Part shown: positions 14,267 to 25,700 of the stretch, in pieces | Layout of the letters: every line of letters starts with the position of its first letter | Numbering within the stretch: position 1 is the first letter of the stretch | Assembly (NCBI GenBank): GCA_020091685.1 | Contig: CM034605.1 | Location: 6,221,519 to 6,285,518 of the forward strand | Reading direction: 5' to 3' | Source: Lutjanus erythropterus | Lineage: Eukaryota > Chordata > Actinopteri > Lutjaniformes > Lutjanidae | Length of the DNA: 64,000 nt | The notes under the pieces: model-generated | The model's database searches: none | Seen by the model: the letters and a program-made list of their open reading frames with translations, nothing else | What the model was told of the DNA's origin: nothing | Program-made: the position numbers and the translations under genes

Positions 14267-15435
14267 CTCTGCTCGATATGTTGCCCGCAGTTCAGAGGAC
14301 GGCAGCAGCGCGCGCAAACGACGCAGCAGTCAATATATACCCCAGCGGAGAGGCAAGAAACAAGGTAAACAGACTGGAGATTACGTAAAATATCGCGAGA
14401 TCGCCTGACTGTCGAGGATATATTTAAAGGGCAATACTGCAAAGTTCATTATTATTATTGTTGTTGTTATTATTCAGTAATACACAAACATATATATACT
14501 TATGCAGTAATATTGTTAGTATGTCGATATTTTGCTACAATATGAGTAATCAATACCAATCGATTGATGTTCCTTATCTCAAAAGATGGCTGTCTAAAAT
14601 CCACCTCAGCTGCTGCTGCAAACCAAAGTTGCGCTTGATAATTAAAATTGTGGCTGGTTTGCTCTTTAATGGCATCTGTTGAGAGTACACCCTTTTGGAC
14701 GACAGGGTAATAAATTAGAAACATGTTGCATTGGATACTTATTCAAACATCTTGAATTGAACTGTTTCTGAGAACATCCATAAAGAATACACGTGTCTTT
14801 TCTCATCTCAACTACACTTCACAGTGGCTTTTTTAATTTGCGAAACTGAGTCGGCATTCAACCCCTGTTTTCTGGTCAGTCTTGATCCAGACACTTCTGC
14901 TTCTCTGTTGGTGTGCGGGCCGACACACGATTGGATTATTTTAAATAATCTTGTCGGAGTCTGAACGAGCCGATCCTGAAATGGCTTCCTTTAGTCCTAA
15001 AATTATTTTGACACTTTCTTAGATAATAAGGGCACATGTGGCTATGTCACCTCTGGAGAATACATATTGTGGACATCAAAAAATTAACAACTTTGGTCCA
15101 GAGTGAATCGACTCCTTTCAGTCATACCGAGCAGATTCAAGAGTCGTTCAAATGAATCAACTCGTCTGTAATACCACGTGACTGAAATTTCCCTGACGTC
15201 CATTGCTCCCCCAGCCTCGGTTTCATTCGACTGACGACGACCGAAGACTCAACATCGTGGAAGAAACGACGTTTGTTGTTTCGTAAACATTTTACCTCAA
15301 ACCAACATATTAGAGCATTTTTTGAGTTATATCTCGAAATTATCATCCGTGATACGTGTTTGGAGGCGACTTTCTCGACAAAGGTTGTTTATATCGACGT
15401 TATCAAAACAAAGGTTTCAAGCTACAGACGGCCTG
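14267..15435. promoter_or_regulatory. Divergent mgst3/rsrp1 promoter region and rsrp1 leader exon
   Basis: The interval between mgst3 (leftward) and rsrp1 (rightward). Near mgst3 are a GCGCGC-rich patch (14308-14330) and TATCGCGAGA (14391-14400). Near rsrp1 are the E-box CCACGTGAC (15174-15182) and a CRE-like TGACGTC (15194-15200), typical of housekeeping promoters. A leader exon probably follows and ends at 15435 before GTAAG, joining the acceptor at 16083/16084. The middle, 14430-15000, holds nothing I recognise. Confidence 0.5.
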
Positions 15436-15919
15436 GTAAGAAATTCAACGCCTCTCTTGCATTAGTTTTTAGCCTGCGTTTTACTAACCTGTGGTGTTGT
15501 GTAAAACCGTTGCCTTTAATCGAACTTTGTAAATATTAATATGTTGATTGTATAATTGTAATGGTTATGTCGAAATGGTTTTTTACCCATAAGTGTGTGA
15601 AGTGGATCTTTTTTGCAGACGTTAGCTCAAGCTAGCTAGTCACGCTAACCTTGGCTTGCGTCATGGTGGAAATTTCCAGTTCTGTCCAGACAGCCGCTGC
15701 AGTTACACAACGTTGTTTTGCTCGCTGGGGGGCAGCACTGAGAATTGTGCAACAGCAGCCATAGGATTGCACTTTGGCCGTGGCTGATGATATCATGCCC
15801 CCCCTTTTGAAAGCTGTAATGATGCACGTTATTGAGTCATAGAGTACTAAAGAGACCAGAAAATATTTAAATATGTGAGACTAATATCAGAATTTGAACA
15901 GTTTAAATTAAGAACGACT

Positions 15920-16019
15920 CAAAACAAGTAATGGATTATCAAGTCTTTGTAATTAATTAATGTAATAATTAATGATTGTTGACAACTAATTGATTTATTG
16001 ATTAGCTGTTGCAGCTCTA
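15920..16019. mobile_element. Fragment of TAGGGCTGCA-type MITE in rsrp1 intron 1
   Basis: Drifted 'aatgattgttgacaactaat' and 'tgttgcagctcta' correspond to the right end of the MITE family at 19723-20059. The left part is missing. Confidence 0.45.
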
Positions 16020-16099
16020 GATTACTGTGTAATGTTGGTCTTCAAAAATACTTATCTATTTTTTTTTGTTAATCTCATTTCAGGTTGTGTCAGAAAACA

Positions 16100-18584
16100 A
16101 TGGCCAAGGTGAAGGAGTCCCACTCTGAAATGGCCCATGTTCGTCAGAGTGATGGCATCAATGTAATCTTTGACCAGAAAAGCCCTGCCTCGTCCCGGTC
16201 TCGCTCCAGATCCAGAAGCAGCCGTAAGAGCCGCTCCTCTGGCTCTAGTCGCAGCAGGGGACGAGGCAGCTGCAAGGGACGTTACAGGTCTTCATCTTCT
16301 TCTGCATCGTCTTCATCCCGCAGCAGGTCCTCCTCCAACTCCAGGTCCCGCTCTCACCCACGATGTCACAGACGTTCCTCCCGCTGTCGCTGTGACAGCC
16401 ATTACAGATATGGCCGTAGCCACTACCGCCGCTCCCCACCACGCCGCTACAGGGCCCACTCTCGTTCCTACAGCCGCTCACCCTCAACAGACAAGTACTC
16501 ACATCGCAGACGCTACAGGTCCCGCTCCAGGTCTTTCAGCCGTCAGAGCAGGCACAGGGGGGGTGCAGGCCAGTTTAGGTTGTCACGATCCCCATCCAGA
16601 GCACACAGGAGCCGTTCAAGGTCCAGATCCTCAGGGCGCTCAGGCAGTTTGAGTTTGGCTGGTAAGTTGGTTAAGAAAATCCTAGTTGTTGTATCTGTAT
16701 TAATTGCAGAGAGAGTGACAAACATGCCACAGAATATAATAGTTAAAACCTTCTCTCAACATTTGTGTTCTCAGATAAAAGGGAACTCCTCTGTGCTGCA
16801 AAGGCCAATGCCATGAAGATCCTAGGAGTGGAGAAGCTGGAGCTTCCAGAGAGTGTGAAACCAGTCCTGACAGAGCAATTGGTGGATTCCAAACAGACGT
16901 CACCAGAGCCAGAAACAAGGGTGAGACAAGACCCTGAAAAGACTCCATCACAGGTGGGTGTCTGAGTGTGACTTCACATTGAACACATCACACACTAAGG
17001 ATAGGCGTTTTCAGACATTTGAATTAAAGGCCTAGAAGTATTTTTCATCTTCAACTGGGTGTAAGTACAAGGCAAAGGATGCAGAGAACTATAGGGATAG
17101 CTATTAGTTTCCATACCGCTTTTGCAGAACAGTGCACTGATCATTCGTTTTAACATGTGGGTAATTGACATATGTAGGTAATTTCCCAAGTCTTTTGCTG
17201 TGCTAGAATTTTCATACAAATGAATCCTGACAATTTCATCAGAGATGCAGCAAATATACAGTACATAATGCACAGTGAATTCTCAACACTTATCTATTTC
17301 AAGCTTGACCTCTGTGTTGTGTTGAATTTCCTGTCTTGTGTTAACCTTTGGACCCCTGAGGGAACACACATGCTCTCTGTATTTATTCCTGTCTTCATAG
17401 ATAACATGATTGTGATCTCCTTCACTCATCGGCACCTGGGATTAAAGGGCTGTCATGTGACTTGGGTGACGACATTATGTGTTTGCGTGAAAGGTTAATT
17501 GATTAACTCTTGAAATGTTCACAATGTTTAGTTTATCCACTAGAGATTTTGCATTACCACATGTAGATTATCTCACATTTAGACTTGATACAAATGCTAA
17601 TTTCACACATAGACATATAGATTATACACAATCAATTCAGATATTATATTGCACTGACTCCAATTCATATAGTTTTTTTTTTTAGAATTTTGACAATACA
17701 AATGTATGAATGCTTGAAGTTGAAATGGGTCGTTGTTATTTAGCAGAATCCTCCACTTGCTGATGGAGCACAGGCGTGTGGACTGCGTTATAGTGACTAT
17801 TCCTGTCAAGAGCTAAAAACAGATGAAGAACTCCTCACCATATGCCAGAGATAAGTTGGTACATGGGCCATGTGCTGAGGGGGCTGGGAAACCTACGTCA
17901 CCATCATTCTGCCACTATAGACAGAGAAGACATCCTTTTTACTTTGATATTTTGTTTGCATTTTTTTCTTTATTTTATTGTGTTTCAAGGTCTGTCCTTG
18001 AAGCCTTCATGTAATTCTTGAGCCTAGCTTTTGACAGCAGAGTGGGGGTGGGGGGAAATGTGCATGAGAGCTGCAGTTTGTTGAAGCTAACATTTTCATC
18101 ATAATCAATGCAATAGAAGTGCTTTACAACATTAGTAATGGAAGCTATAAGTCATTTATATGAACTTCACAAACTGTCAAAGCTCACTCTACCAGCAGTT
18201 TTATGAACACATCTAACTGGGGCTGTTTTTTTTGTCATTTTGAAACAGAGCAGCGAGGTGGAGCCTGATGATATGCCCAGTCCAAAGATGTCTCCAAAAA
18301 GGAAAATCATCTCTTTCAGCATTAATGTGAGTTACTTAATTTTTTTTTTCATCCCAACACTGACTTGCATTTTCCTCCACATATTTTTTGTGTTCTTATG
18401 TCTTATTTTTTCTTTGTCCTGTTAGAATTCTGTGGTGAAACCAACTGTGGCAGCTCCATCTTGTGCAAAGGTAACTCCCAGAGTGGACATCTATGAAAGC
18501 AGGAAGCCTTATGGTCACTGGGTTCCAGTCAAATCACGCCAAACCTCCAACGCACGCAAACACACACTCTCCACATTACGCTAG
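16100..18584 (+). CDS. rsrp1: Arginine/serine-rich protein 1
   Basis: SR-like nuclear protein; its mammalian homologue (C1orf63) is thought to act in pre-mRNA splicing. Coding exons: 16100-16661, 16775-16953, 18249-18326 and 18426-18584, all GT-AG and in phase, giving 325 residues. The start is the first ATG (MAKVKESHSEMAHVR), 16 bases into the exon that begins at 16084. Residues of about 30-185 are dense RS/SR/RSRS repeats. A short conserved segment SLSLADKRELLCAAKANAMK then spans the exon 2/3 junction, matching the LSEKDRMELLEIAKTNAAK part of human RSRP1. Near the C-terminus KPYGHWVPV matches the SPYGLWIPI end of human, here extended by about 18 residues. Only the RS tract, that segment and the C-terminal motif are clearly shared. 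AATAAA signals follow at 18763 and 18779. Confidence 0.88.
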
Positions 18585-18762
18585 TGTGGCAGAGTACATG
18601 GACACTGTAAATACTGTAAATATTTTGTACATATTATGTTCTGTCATTTCATGGCCGACATTTTCTTTCAGATGTTGAAAGAGTTAAATGGGAAGAAGTG
18701 AAGAATTCGCTCAGGTGGGATATTTTTTTCCCTTCCTTGTGTACTGTGCGATTTGTTGATTC

Positions 18763-18784
18763 AATAAAGATATTTATTTAATAA
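18763..18784 (+). promoter_or_regulatory. rsrp1 polyadenylation signals
   Basis: AATAAA at 18763-18768 and a second at 18779-18784, about 180 bases past the rsrp1 stop. The first has T/GT-rich sequence downstream. Confidence 0.7.
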
Positions 18785-19722
18785 AAAGTGAGCGTTTTTG
18801 TCTGTTATTGTCGCAGATCATAAATCACTGATCTGCACTCACTGATTCAACTTTGAGTCTTGGAAAACTGTTAAGGGAAAAATCTTGATTGGGAGATACT
18901 TTGACTGTAAGGTTTCAGAGTTTCCAGCACTGACTTTGGGTTGTAACTTGTTGACCGATACTGTCAAGGTCAATTCCCTAACGACTGGTTTGTAATTGAA
19001 TGTTAGAAAGGCAGTGGAATATAAATACGCTTGAGGAGAAGGCAGATGACAAAGACATGAACTAGTAAAGGAAAATAAAAGTACAAAATAGGTGGTGGTG
19101 TAACTGGGACCAAGTGTGTCGATGCATAGATGTGTGTGAACATAGGGAGTAATGCAATTAAGTAGAGAACATTAATAATTATGGATCAACAGTATCGAAT
19201 AACAGTTATTACTGGAGTGAAAAAGAGTGTTAATGGTGGGATATGTCAGTGTTGTCAGGGTTGTCTTGTGATGCTGTATTTTTACTTGAAATCCAGTGGA
19301 TATGTAAGGATAGACTTTCAAGGACATTTTGTCTTCTGACCATGCACATGAATGAGTAAGTTAAGATGGAAAGTAAATACAAGTGAGATGCAGGTTTTTT
19401 TGATGACCACTAGATGCCAGTATTATCATGCAGAAACTTGCCTATTTATCGAGATGTCTTCTGGCCTGACCTGGATGCAGAAGTTCCAGGCCTCTCTACC
19501 AATATTTCTAATTTGTTTGATAATTTGAATTTGACTAAAGAGATACAAAATACAAATTGAGTGTAAATGTCAGGCTAGTTGGTGCTGTGGTTCCAACAGT
19601 AAATGAAAAAAAGAAATAGCATGGTAGAGTGTTTTCAATTTAAATACATTTAAACACGTCACTGTAAGTGCAGCAAATGATGGGTGCAGGGTCCTGGTGT
19701 AGTGCTCACTGACCCACTTTAG

Positions 19723-20059
19723 TAGGGCTACAGGTGATGATTATTTTCATTATCAGCTACTTTGCCAATTATTGTCATGATTAAACAATTAATTGCTTCA
19801 TCTGTAGAATGTCAGAATTGTGAAAATTGCTCATCACAATTTCCCCAAAGTGACATCTTCAAATAACTTTTTTTTGTCCAACCAACAGTCCAAAACCCAG
19901 TGACAAAGAAAAGTAGAAAATTCTTACACATTTGCTGGAATGCCATTTTGCTTGAAAAACTGAATGTAATGATTCATTGATTATTAAACTTGTTGGTAGC
20001 TAATTTTCTGTCTATGAAGTAGTCACTAACCATTTATTAGATTAATTGTTGCAGGTCTA
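19723..20059. mobile_element. hAT-like MITE (TAGGGCTACA ends)
   Basis: 337-bp unit starting TAGGGCTACAGGTGATGATT and ending ATTGTTGCAGGTCTA, an imperfect inverted repeat. Flanks CACTTTAG (19715-19722) and CACTTGAA (20060-20067) match at 6 of 8, consistent with an aged 8-bp target duplication. Non-coding. Confidence 0.7.
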
Positions 20060-20884
20060 CACTTGAATAGAACAGAGCCATCAGTAATGTTACTGAGAAC
20101 ACCTGTGCTTTTTGTACAGGTCAAAATGTTTGATGTGAAAAACATCTGTAGCCTCATGTATTAATCGCTATCTTGGAATCACAGCTCCACTCTAACAGGG
20201 CTGTTTTTTTGCCAGTGGGAGTCAGATGATAATCACCATCAGCTGTCTGCTTACACAGAATTTGAACATGCTCCTTCTTGAGTAGCCTAACTTAATATAT
20301 CCTGCTGTTGTGGCGGCTGTGGTACTCACCCTAAAGCTTGTGTGTACTTATCTTGATGGGTTCTTGGCATTTGTTAAAACTGCTTGTGTATTATTGCCAG
20401 AAGGTAACGTATCTATTGGGTGCGATAGCTATCTATTGAGCAGGTCATAAATTTGAATCCTCTCAAGACTTCTCAGGCTGATATTTAGATACATGTCAGA
20501 ATCTGTTGTAATAAAAAGGTAAAATCACACAGTTTTGATTGTGTCTGACTGCCAGACTGTGTGTCTCCTGCTGTAAAATGATCTGTAAGTCTGATTAATG
20601 ACTTTGATGGAAGATAAGTACAACAAATACATAATACAGTGAGTCTTTGTGGAATTGGAGCAGAAGAGATATTAAGAGCAGGGTGTAGATAGACTTTCTG
20701 TTTACTTGATACGCACTCTTAACAAAGCATAGTTGACAGACAGGTTTATCTTGTCATTCTTGTGACTTATGAAGTCATCGTGTGTATGTTTTGTTTATTA
20801 CTGTATGTTTTTCAGATAAGAACTGGTGCCACATAGGTCCTTGGGGGCTTTTGTGTCTGGGAAGACTCACTGACTTACACGCAT

Positions 20885-21564
20885 TGTTACACACTGCACT
20901 TACAAAAAAGTTGGGATGCTGTGTAAAACTTAAATGAAAACAGTGATTTAAAAACACACCCATGTTCAACTGAACACAGTTCAAAGTCAAACTGATGCCT
21001 AAAATATGTTACAAAAAGGCTGGAGCAAGGGCATATTTACCACTGCGTTCTATCACCTTTCGTCTAAACACATGGGAACTGAAGACACTAATTGTTGAAA
21101 TTTTGAAAGTGAAATTCTTTACTATTCTTATGTGATATGCGATTTAAGGTGATCAACACTCTAGGGTTGGATTTTTGCTTTATATCATACCACATATTTT
21201 CAATGGGACACAGGTCTGGACTGCAGACAGGCCAGTTAGGTACCCAAACTTTTACAATGAAGTCATGCTGTTGTAATACATGAAGAATGTGGCGTGGCAT
21301 TTTGAATTAAGCAGACACCTCCCTGAAAAAAAACAGTGTGGATGGCATCATGTGTTGCTCCAAAAACTGCATGTGCCTTTTAGCATCAATGGTACCTTCA
21401 CAGATGTGACAGTTAGCCATGCCATGGGTATCAACACACCACCATAGCATCACACCCAAATATGATACTATCAGCTGTAAAATGTTCCAAACAGGTGTAT
21501 TTTGGGCATTACACAACTTTCCCAGCATTTATTGCCACTTTTTTTTTTTAAATTGGAGTTTGTA
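20885..21564 (-). pseudogene. Degenerate Tc1/mariner-type transposon with transposase fragments
   Basis: The ends match the inverted ends of 4097-4856 ('aaaaaagttgggatgctgtg' on the left, 'acacaactttcccagca' on the right). The minus strand encodes two successive fragments. The first (21528 to 21307) reads VMLWWCVDTHGMANCHICEG and FLEQHMMPSTLF; the second (21300 to 21088) reads MPRHILHVLQQHDF and WPVCSPDLCPIENMWYDIK. The SPDLxPIENxW block is the hallmark around the last part of a Tc1-family DDE transposase. A stop/frame break separates the fragments and the N-terminal DNA-binding part is absent, so the element cannot move itself. Confidence 0.75.
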
Positions 21565-22495
21565 TTAGTTTACTTACAAGCTTTTGTGTCTATGGGAAAA
21601 CTCATCTATTGACACTCCGTGTAATTTATGCAGTGATTTTATCATGTTCACTAGGCTTAATTCAAATCGATGTTGCTTTGCAGGGAACACTTTTAACTCA
21701 CAGTTGGCCTTGAAAGAATCAAGGATGTCAGATTATCTGAGACACAACAGTGAATTTATGCCGTGTTGTTCCTTATACAATTCCCAGCCAATACCCTCAG
21801 GCTAATCAGATAAGACTACAAAATTATCACAATCATAAACGCCAACATTTAATCCACTCCCTAACAGCTCCAGAGCAGAGTCAGATATCAAAGACATCAG
21901 TTGAAGACCTCCCCTGCCCTTCATCAATGGAACATAAACAACTTGTGTCACAGCCCTTTATACACTATTCACTGACAGCTTCCCATAAATTTATTCTGTG
22001 TGGTTCACCAAGGTTGATTCACAATGATTAAATGTTACAGAATATGATAGCATATACATAAGTTTGAGTCAATTCAACGCTAGATTTTCCTCACACCAAC
22101 TACTGACTGTGTGTCCTGTAGAGGGTGCAAGGCCCTTATATTCACAAAGGTAGGAGGAGTTCAGGAACAAGGGACTTGCATGGGAACCTGTTTTCATGTC
22201 TTCTCCAGTCACAAGGCTTTCCTGCTTGTGTCACAGCTCGGGGCAAGTTGGTTCAACCAAGATGTGGATGATAAAGAATAAACTGAATTGCTCAATTGTT
22301 GGTCCTTATCTCCTGTGTGCACCTACACTAAAACATTCCTTTGGCTGGCATCGTCTGCTGAACATGCCCCGAGGTTTGATGGTAGTTAACAGTAGTTAAT
22401 TCTCACGCTCAAAATGTCTCTGTCATGAGACCACACGCAGTAAACCAACAGAAAAACCAACAAGTGTGCAAGAGATAAATGGATAATTGAAGCGG

Positions 22496-22501
22496 TTTAT
22501 T
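22496..22501 (-). promoter_or_regulatory. syf2 polyadenylation signal
   Basis: TTTATT on the plus strand, AATAAA in the syf2 orientation, about 265 bases beyond the syf2 stop. Confidence 0.55.
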
Positions 22502-22765
22502 CCAAAATAAAAGAGAATAACCATACAGAGTTGTTTTCACTTTTAATACTATACAAAGGAACAAAACACATTACATATCTTACAGAAAATGTAATTATCT
22601 TTCAGCCCCAAATGACCTCAGTATGATTAAAAAAAAAACTGCCTTACAGTATAGAATCCATTTCAGCATATTTATACGTGTATTTTGATAAAAAAGAAGT
22701 ATCAAGAGTCTTAAATGAAGAAAAAACTGAAGCAGTGAACATGTCCACTGAGGTGACTGGACCCA

Positions 22766-25700
22766 TTAGACCGCTGTGCCTCTCTCCAAGTTCTGTTTGA
22801 TCTCTGCTGTGTATTTGCCATAGAAACGCTCCGCCTTCTTGTTGAACTTGGCATTCCTCTCATTAATGTAGTCGATGTCTGCGTCGTCGTTGTACGCCCT
22901 GCGTCGGCTGTATTTGGCCCGCTTCTCGATCCTGACAATCGCAAATAAAAGCAGCTTAGGGAGGATTTCATAAACTAGTATGGCTGCTAGCCATGGTGTA
23001 TCCAATAACAATAATTGGCTACAGGCAATAATTTTGGGGGGTTTGCATTTAAATTTGGCAAGGATAGTGGCAATGGAAAACCTAACGCACATACATACTC
23101 AGAGGAAAATACTGTCAATTTGTGAGCTCCCAGTCTTGATTCACTGCGTCTTCAAAGCATTGTTGTGCGTCATACCCTGGCAACTAAATCCTTGTCTAAT
23201 GCCCCACAGTCGCATCTCTAACACAAGCCTTTGACTGTCTCAAATATAGAACAGCTCAGGGAAAGGCCAGGGTAATCAAAGGTGAAAGGGACTTCTTAGC
23301 AGAGTAAAAAACTTAATGAAGAACTAAACTGTTTGAGGCAGCAGTCCATTAAAAATGAGTGTCACACCCACTTACTACAACACTTAGTGTGGTAGGGACT
23401 ATTTGTTTGACACAAGAACATATATATGATCTGGCACTGTCTTACCAGGAGATGTGCTCCAACTAGGACCCTAAAACTAAATCTGATTAAGGTGGTACAC
23501 TTTACTTTTAAGTTGCTGCCCCCCCACCCATGTAGATCTTAATGAACAGCCTCTTGTTAGCTAGCTGCTTGCATCTGGATTTCCACTCCAGGGCTGATTA
23601 CTGCTGATCAGATAGGCCCTGGTTCACACAAAATATCCCCTTCTTCCAAATTGGCAAAGAGGTCACAGACTCATCCACAGATAATTTATTACGTCTGAGA
23701 CAGTTGAATATTCCCAGACACATCTGCACACTATGTTTGTGGTGTGCCAGTGCCAATAGAAAGGTCTGACTGAACCCACTGTCTCTCTGAGATACATGAA
23801 AGACGTTTGGGTTGTTCGAAATGTTTAAGCAAATCATAATTAGCAAGGTTGAGCCTAAACAGTGCTGAGCTCAGTGCTGCTTTTCTTGAATTAAGTCATC
23901 AGGGGGTGGGGATTCTACTGAGGGACATTTTAAGTACGACTAATGACCTGTCTTATGTACAGTTCATTATTTTCTCAAAGTTTTCCATCATTAGTGTTTA
24001 GCTCGTTAGGCCAGTCAAGTGCATCTTGTTATTTCTGACTGACAGCAGCCACAGAGAGAAGAACTCAAAGAACAGTCCATTAGTACCTAACTTTATATTA
24101 AGCTGGGCAAACACTGTACGATTTTAGAAATTTGTTTAATTCCAGCTCCTTCTGTACAAGTAAACTGTCTGTAATGTAAAGCCAAAGCTCACAATTTATG
24201 TGCTCACACTGTACAGCCCGGTCGTCCCGCCATGACCTGAGTGCTCACACTGGACGTGTAAAATATAAGATGAAATGGCCCCTACGACCTGTTCTGGCTA
24301 TTTAAAAGCTCCGAGGCAGATATAACTTTGTGTTACGACCCCTCCCTTTCTACCAGCAGTGGTTTAGATGAGCTCTTCCTGCAGGAGCTGGTTATCAGGG
24401 AGGTTTGCTAAGTTAATGGGGTTTCACCTGTGTGGGCCTCCACCAAGGCCTGTTCTCATTGTTTGTCTCTCTCTCTGGTTTTGGTTCATTCTGGCATTTT
24501 GCTGCTTCCAACATTCACACACAGATGTCTCACTCATCCACACATTCCACTCACTACTGATGTCTTTCATCTCCACCCCTCACGCGCTTTTTGTAAATAG
24601 TTATATTTGTTTATTTTCAATCCAATATAAAATTGGCACTTTTGCCTGTCACAAATATTGAGCAGGTGTGTGACAAGTGAGGGCTTGTCTGGGATGCTAG
24701 CTAGCAACACACGTGCTGCCTGTATCTGCCTAAAAAAAAAAAAAAAAAGTGTGTGTGAACTCGCAGGTGGCAAGCAAGACGTGGATAGTGTGGCTTGCCA
24801 TGGCAGTTTCAGACACCGTTAGCCACTTTGCAGTGAGAAAACAAAAGCATCGACCCTTGGGAAGCAACTCATGGCCCTGAGTCAACTGTGTGAGAGCTTG
24901 ATAATGGCTGAATAAAATTTCTGACATGCCAGAAATTTATCTTAACAGTCAATGGCAAAAGGGCATGGAGAACAAGAGGGGCTATGGAATAATAAGTTGT
25001 TGTAGGTTCATCATCTCTTGATGGACCTACAACAAATGAATCTCTCTTTAATAAGCAACATTAATTACTGGGCTTTTGGGACAGGGGGTCTACACAGTTG
25101 TGGACCTTGTGGCAGGCTGTAACAAATTTTGCTGCTAGTCCACAGCAGTCAAGTCTTCCCTCTCAGAAGTCAGTCCCTGCTCCTCCCTGTACACTGCATG
25201 GCAAATAGCGCCTGAAGAAGCTGGAATGTGGTCTGATTCTAAAATGAGTTGTGCCACTAAAACATTGAGTTAGAAACTCAAGGCTCAAATCATACATTGT
25301 ATGCCCAGCTGTAGTGGTAACCAGTGAATCAGGGTGATACTTAATGGGTGTGTTGAGAATGAGATTAAATCATTGGACGTTCAGGAGATGATACAGCATA
25401 TGACGGTACAACAGTCTACTGTCTGTTTTTGAGTGTGACTTACTGTTTCTCAACGTCTTCCACCATGCGGTCAATGCCCTCCTTTGTGGGGACATGGGTG
25501 CCGTGAATCAAGCTATTGGACGTGGGGTGGAAGTCCTCACCACTGTGGAACACCAGCAAAGGAATTAGAAATGCATAACCACAGATAACCGTTTAGAAAA
25601 TGCCAGTGCTGACTTTTCAATTCCATCATTGTGATTATGGTCATCCTCAAGGGAGATGACTTGGCTTCAGGGCATAATGAGCTAGTGCATCTTTCATAGT

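Larger units (their letters stand above)
18785..22495. other. rsrp1-syf2 intergenic region (convergent)
   Basis: About 3.7 kb between the rsrp1 poly(A) signals and the predicted syf2 poly(A) site. It holds a MITE (19723-20059) and a Tc1-like fossil (20885-21564). I recognised nothing in 18850-19700, 20070-20880 or 21570-22490. Confidence 0.5.

Noticed and set aside
14123..14317. Upstream ATG extending mgst3 by 17 residues
   Set aside because: Starts MRALLPSSELRATYR, which is not found in the family; the next ATG gives the expected short N-terminus before the first helix.
16170..16652. 160-codon alanine/proline-rich frame on the plus strand
   Set aside because: Shadow of the RS-repeat exon of rsrp1 in another frame; the true frame is fixed by splice phases and the conserved LADKREL segment.
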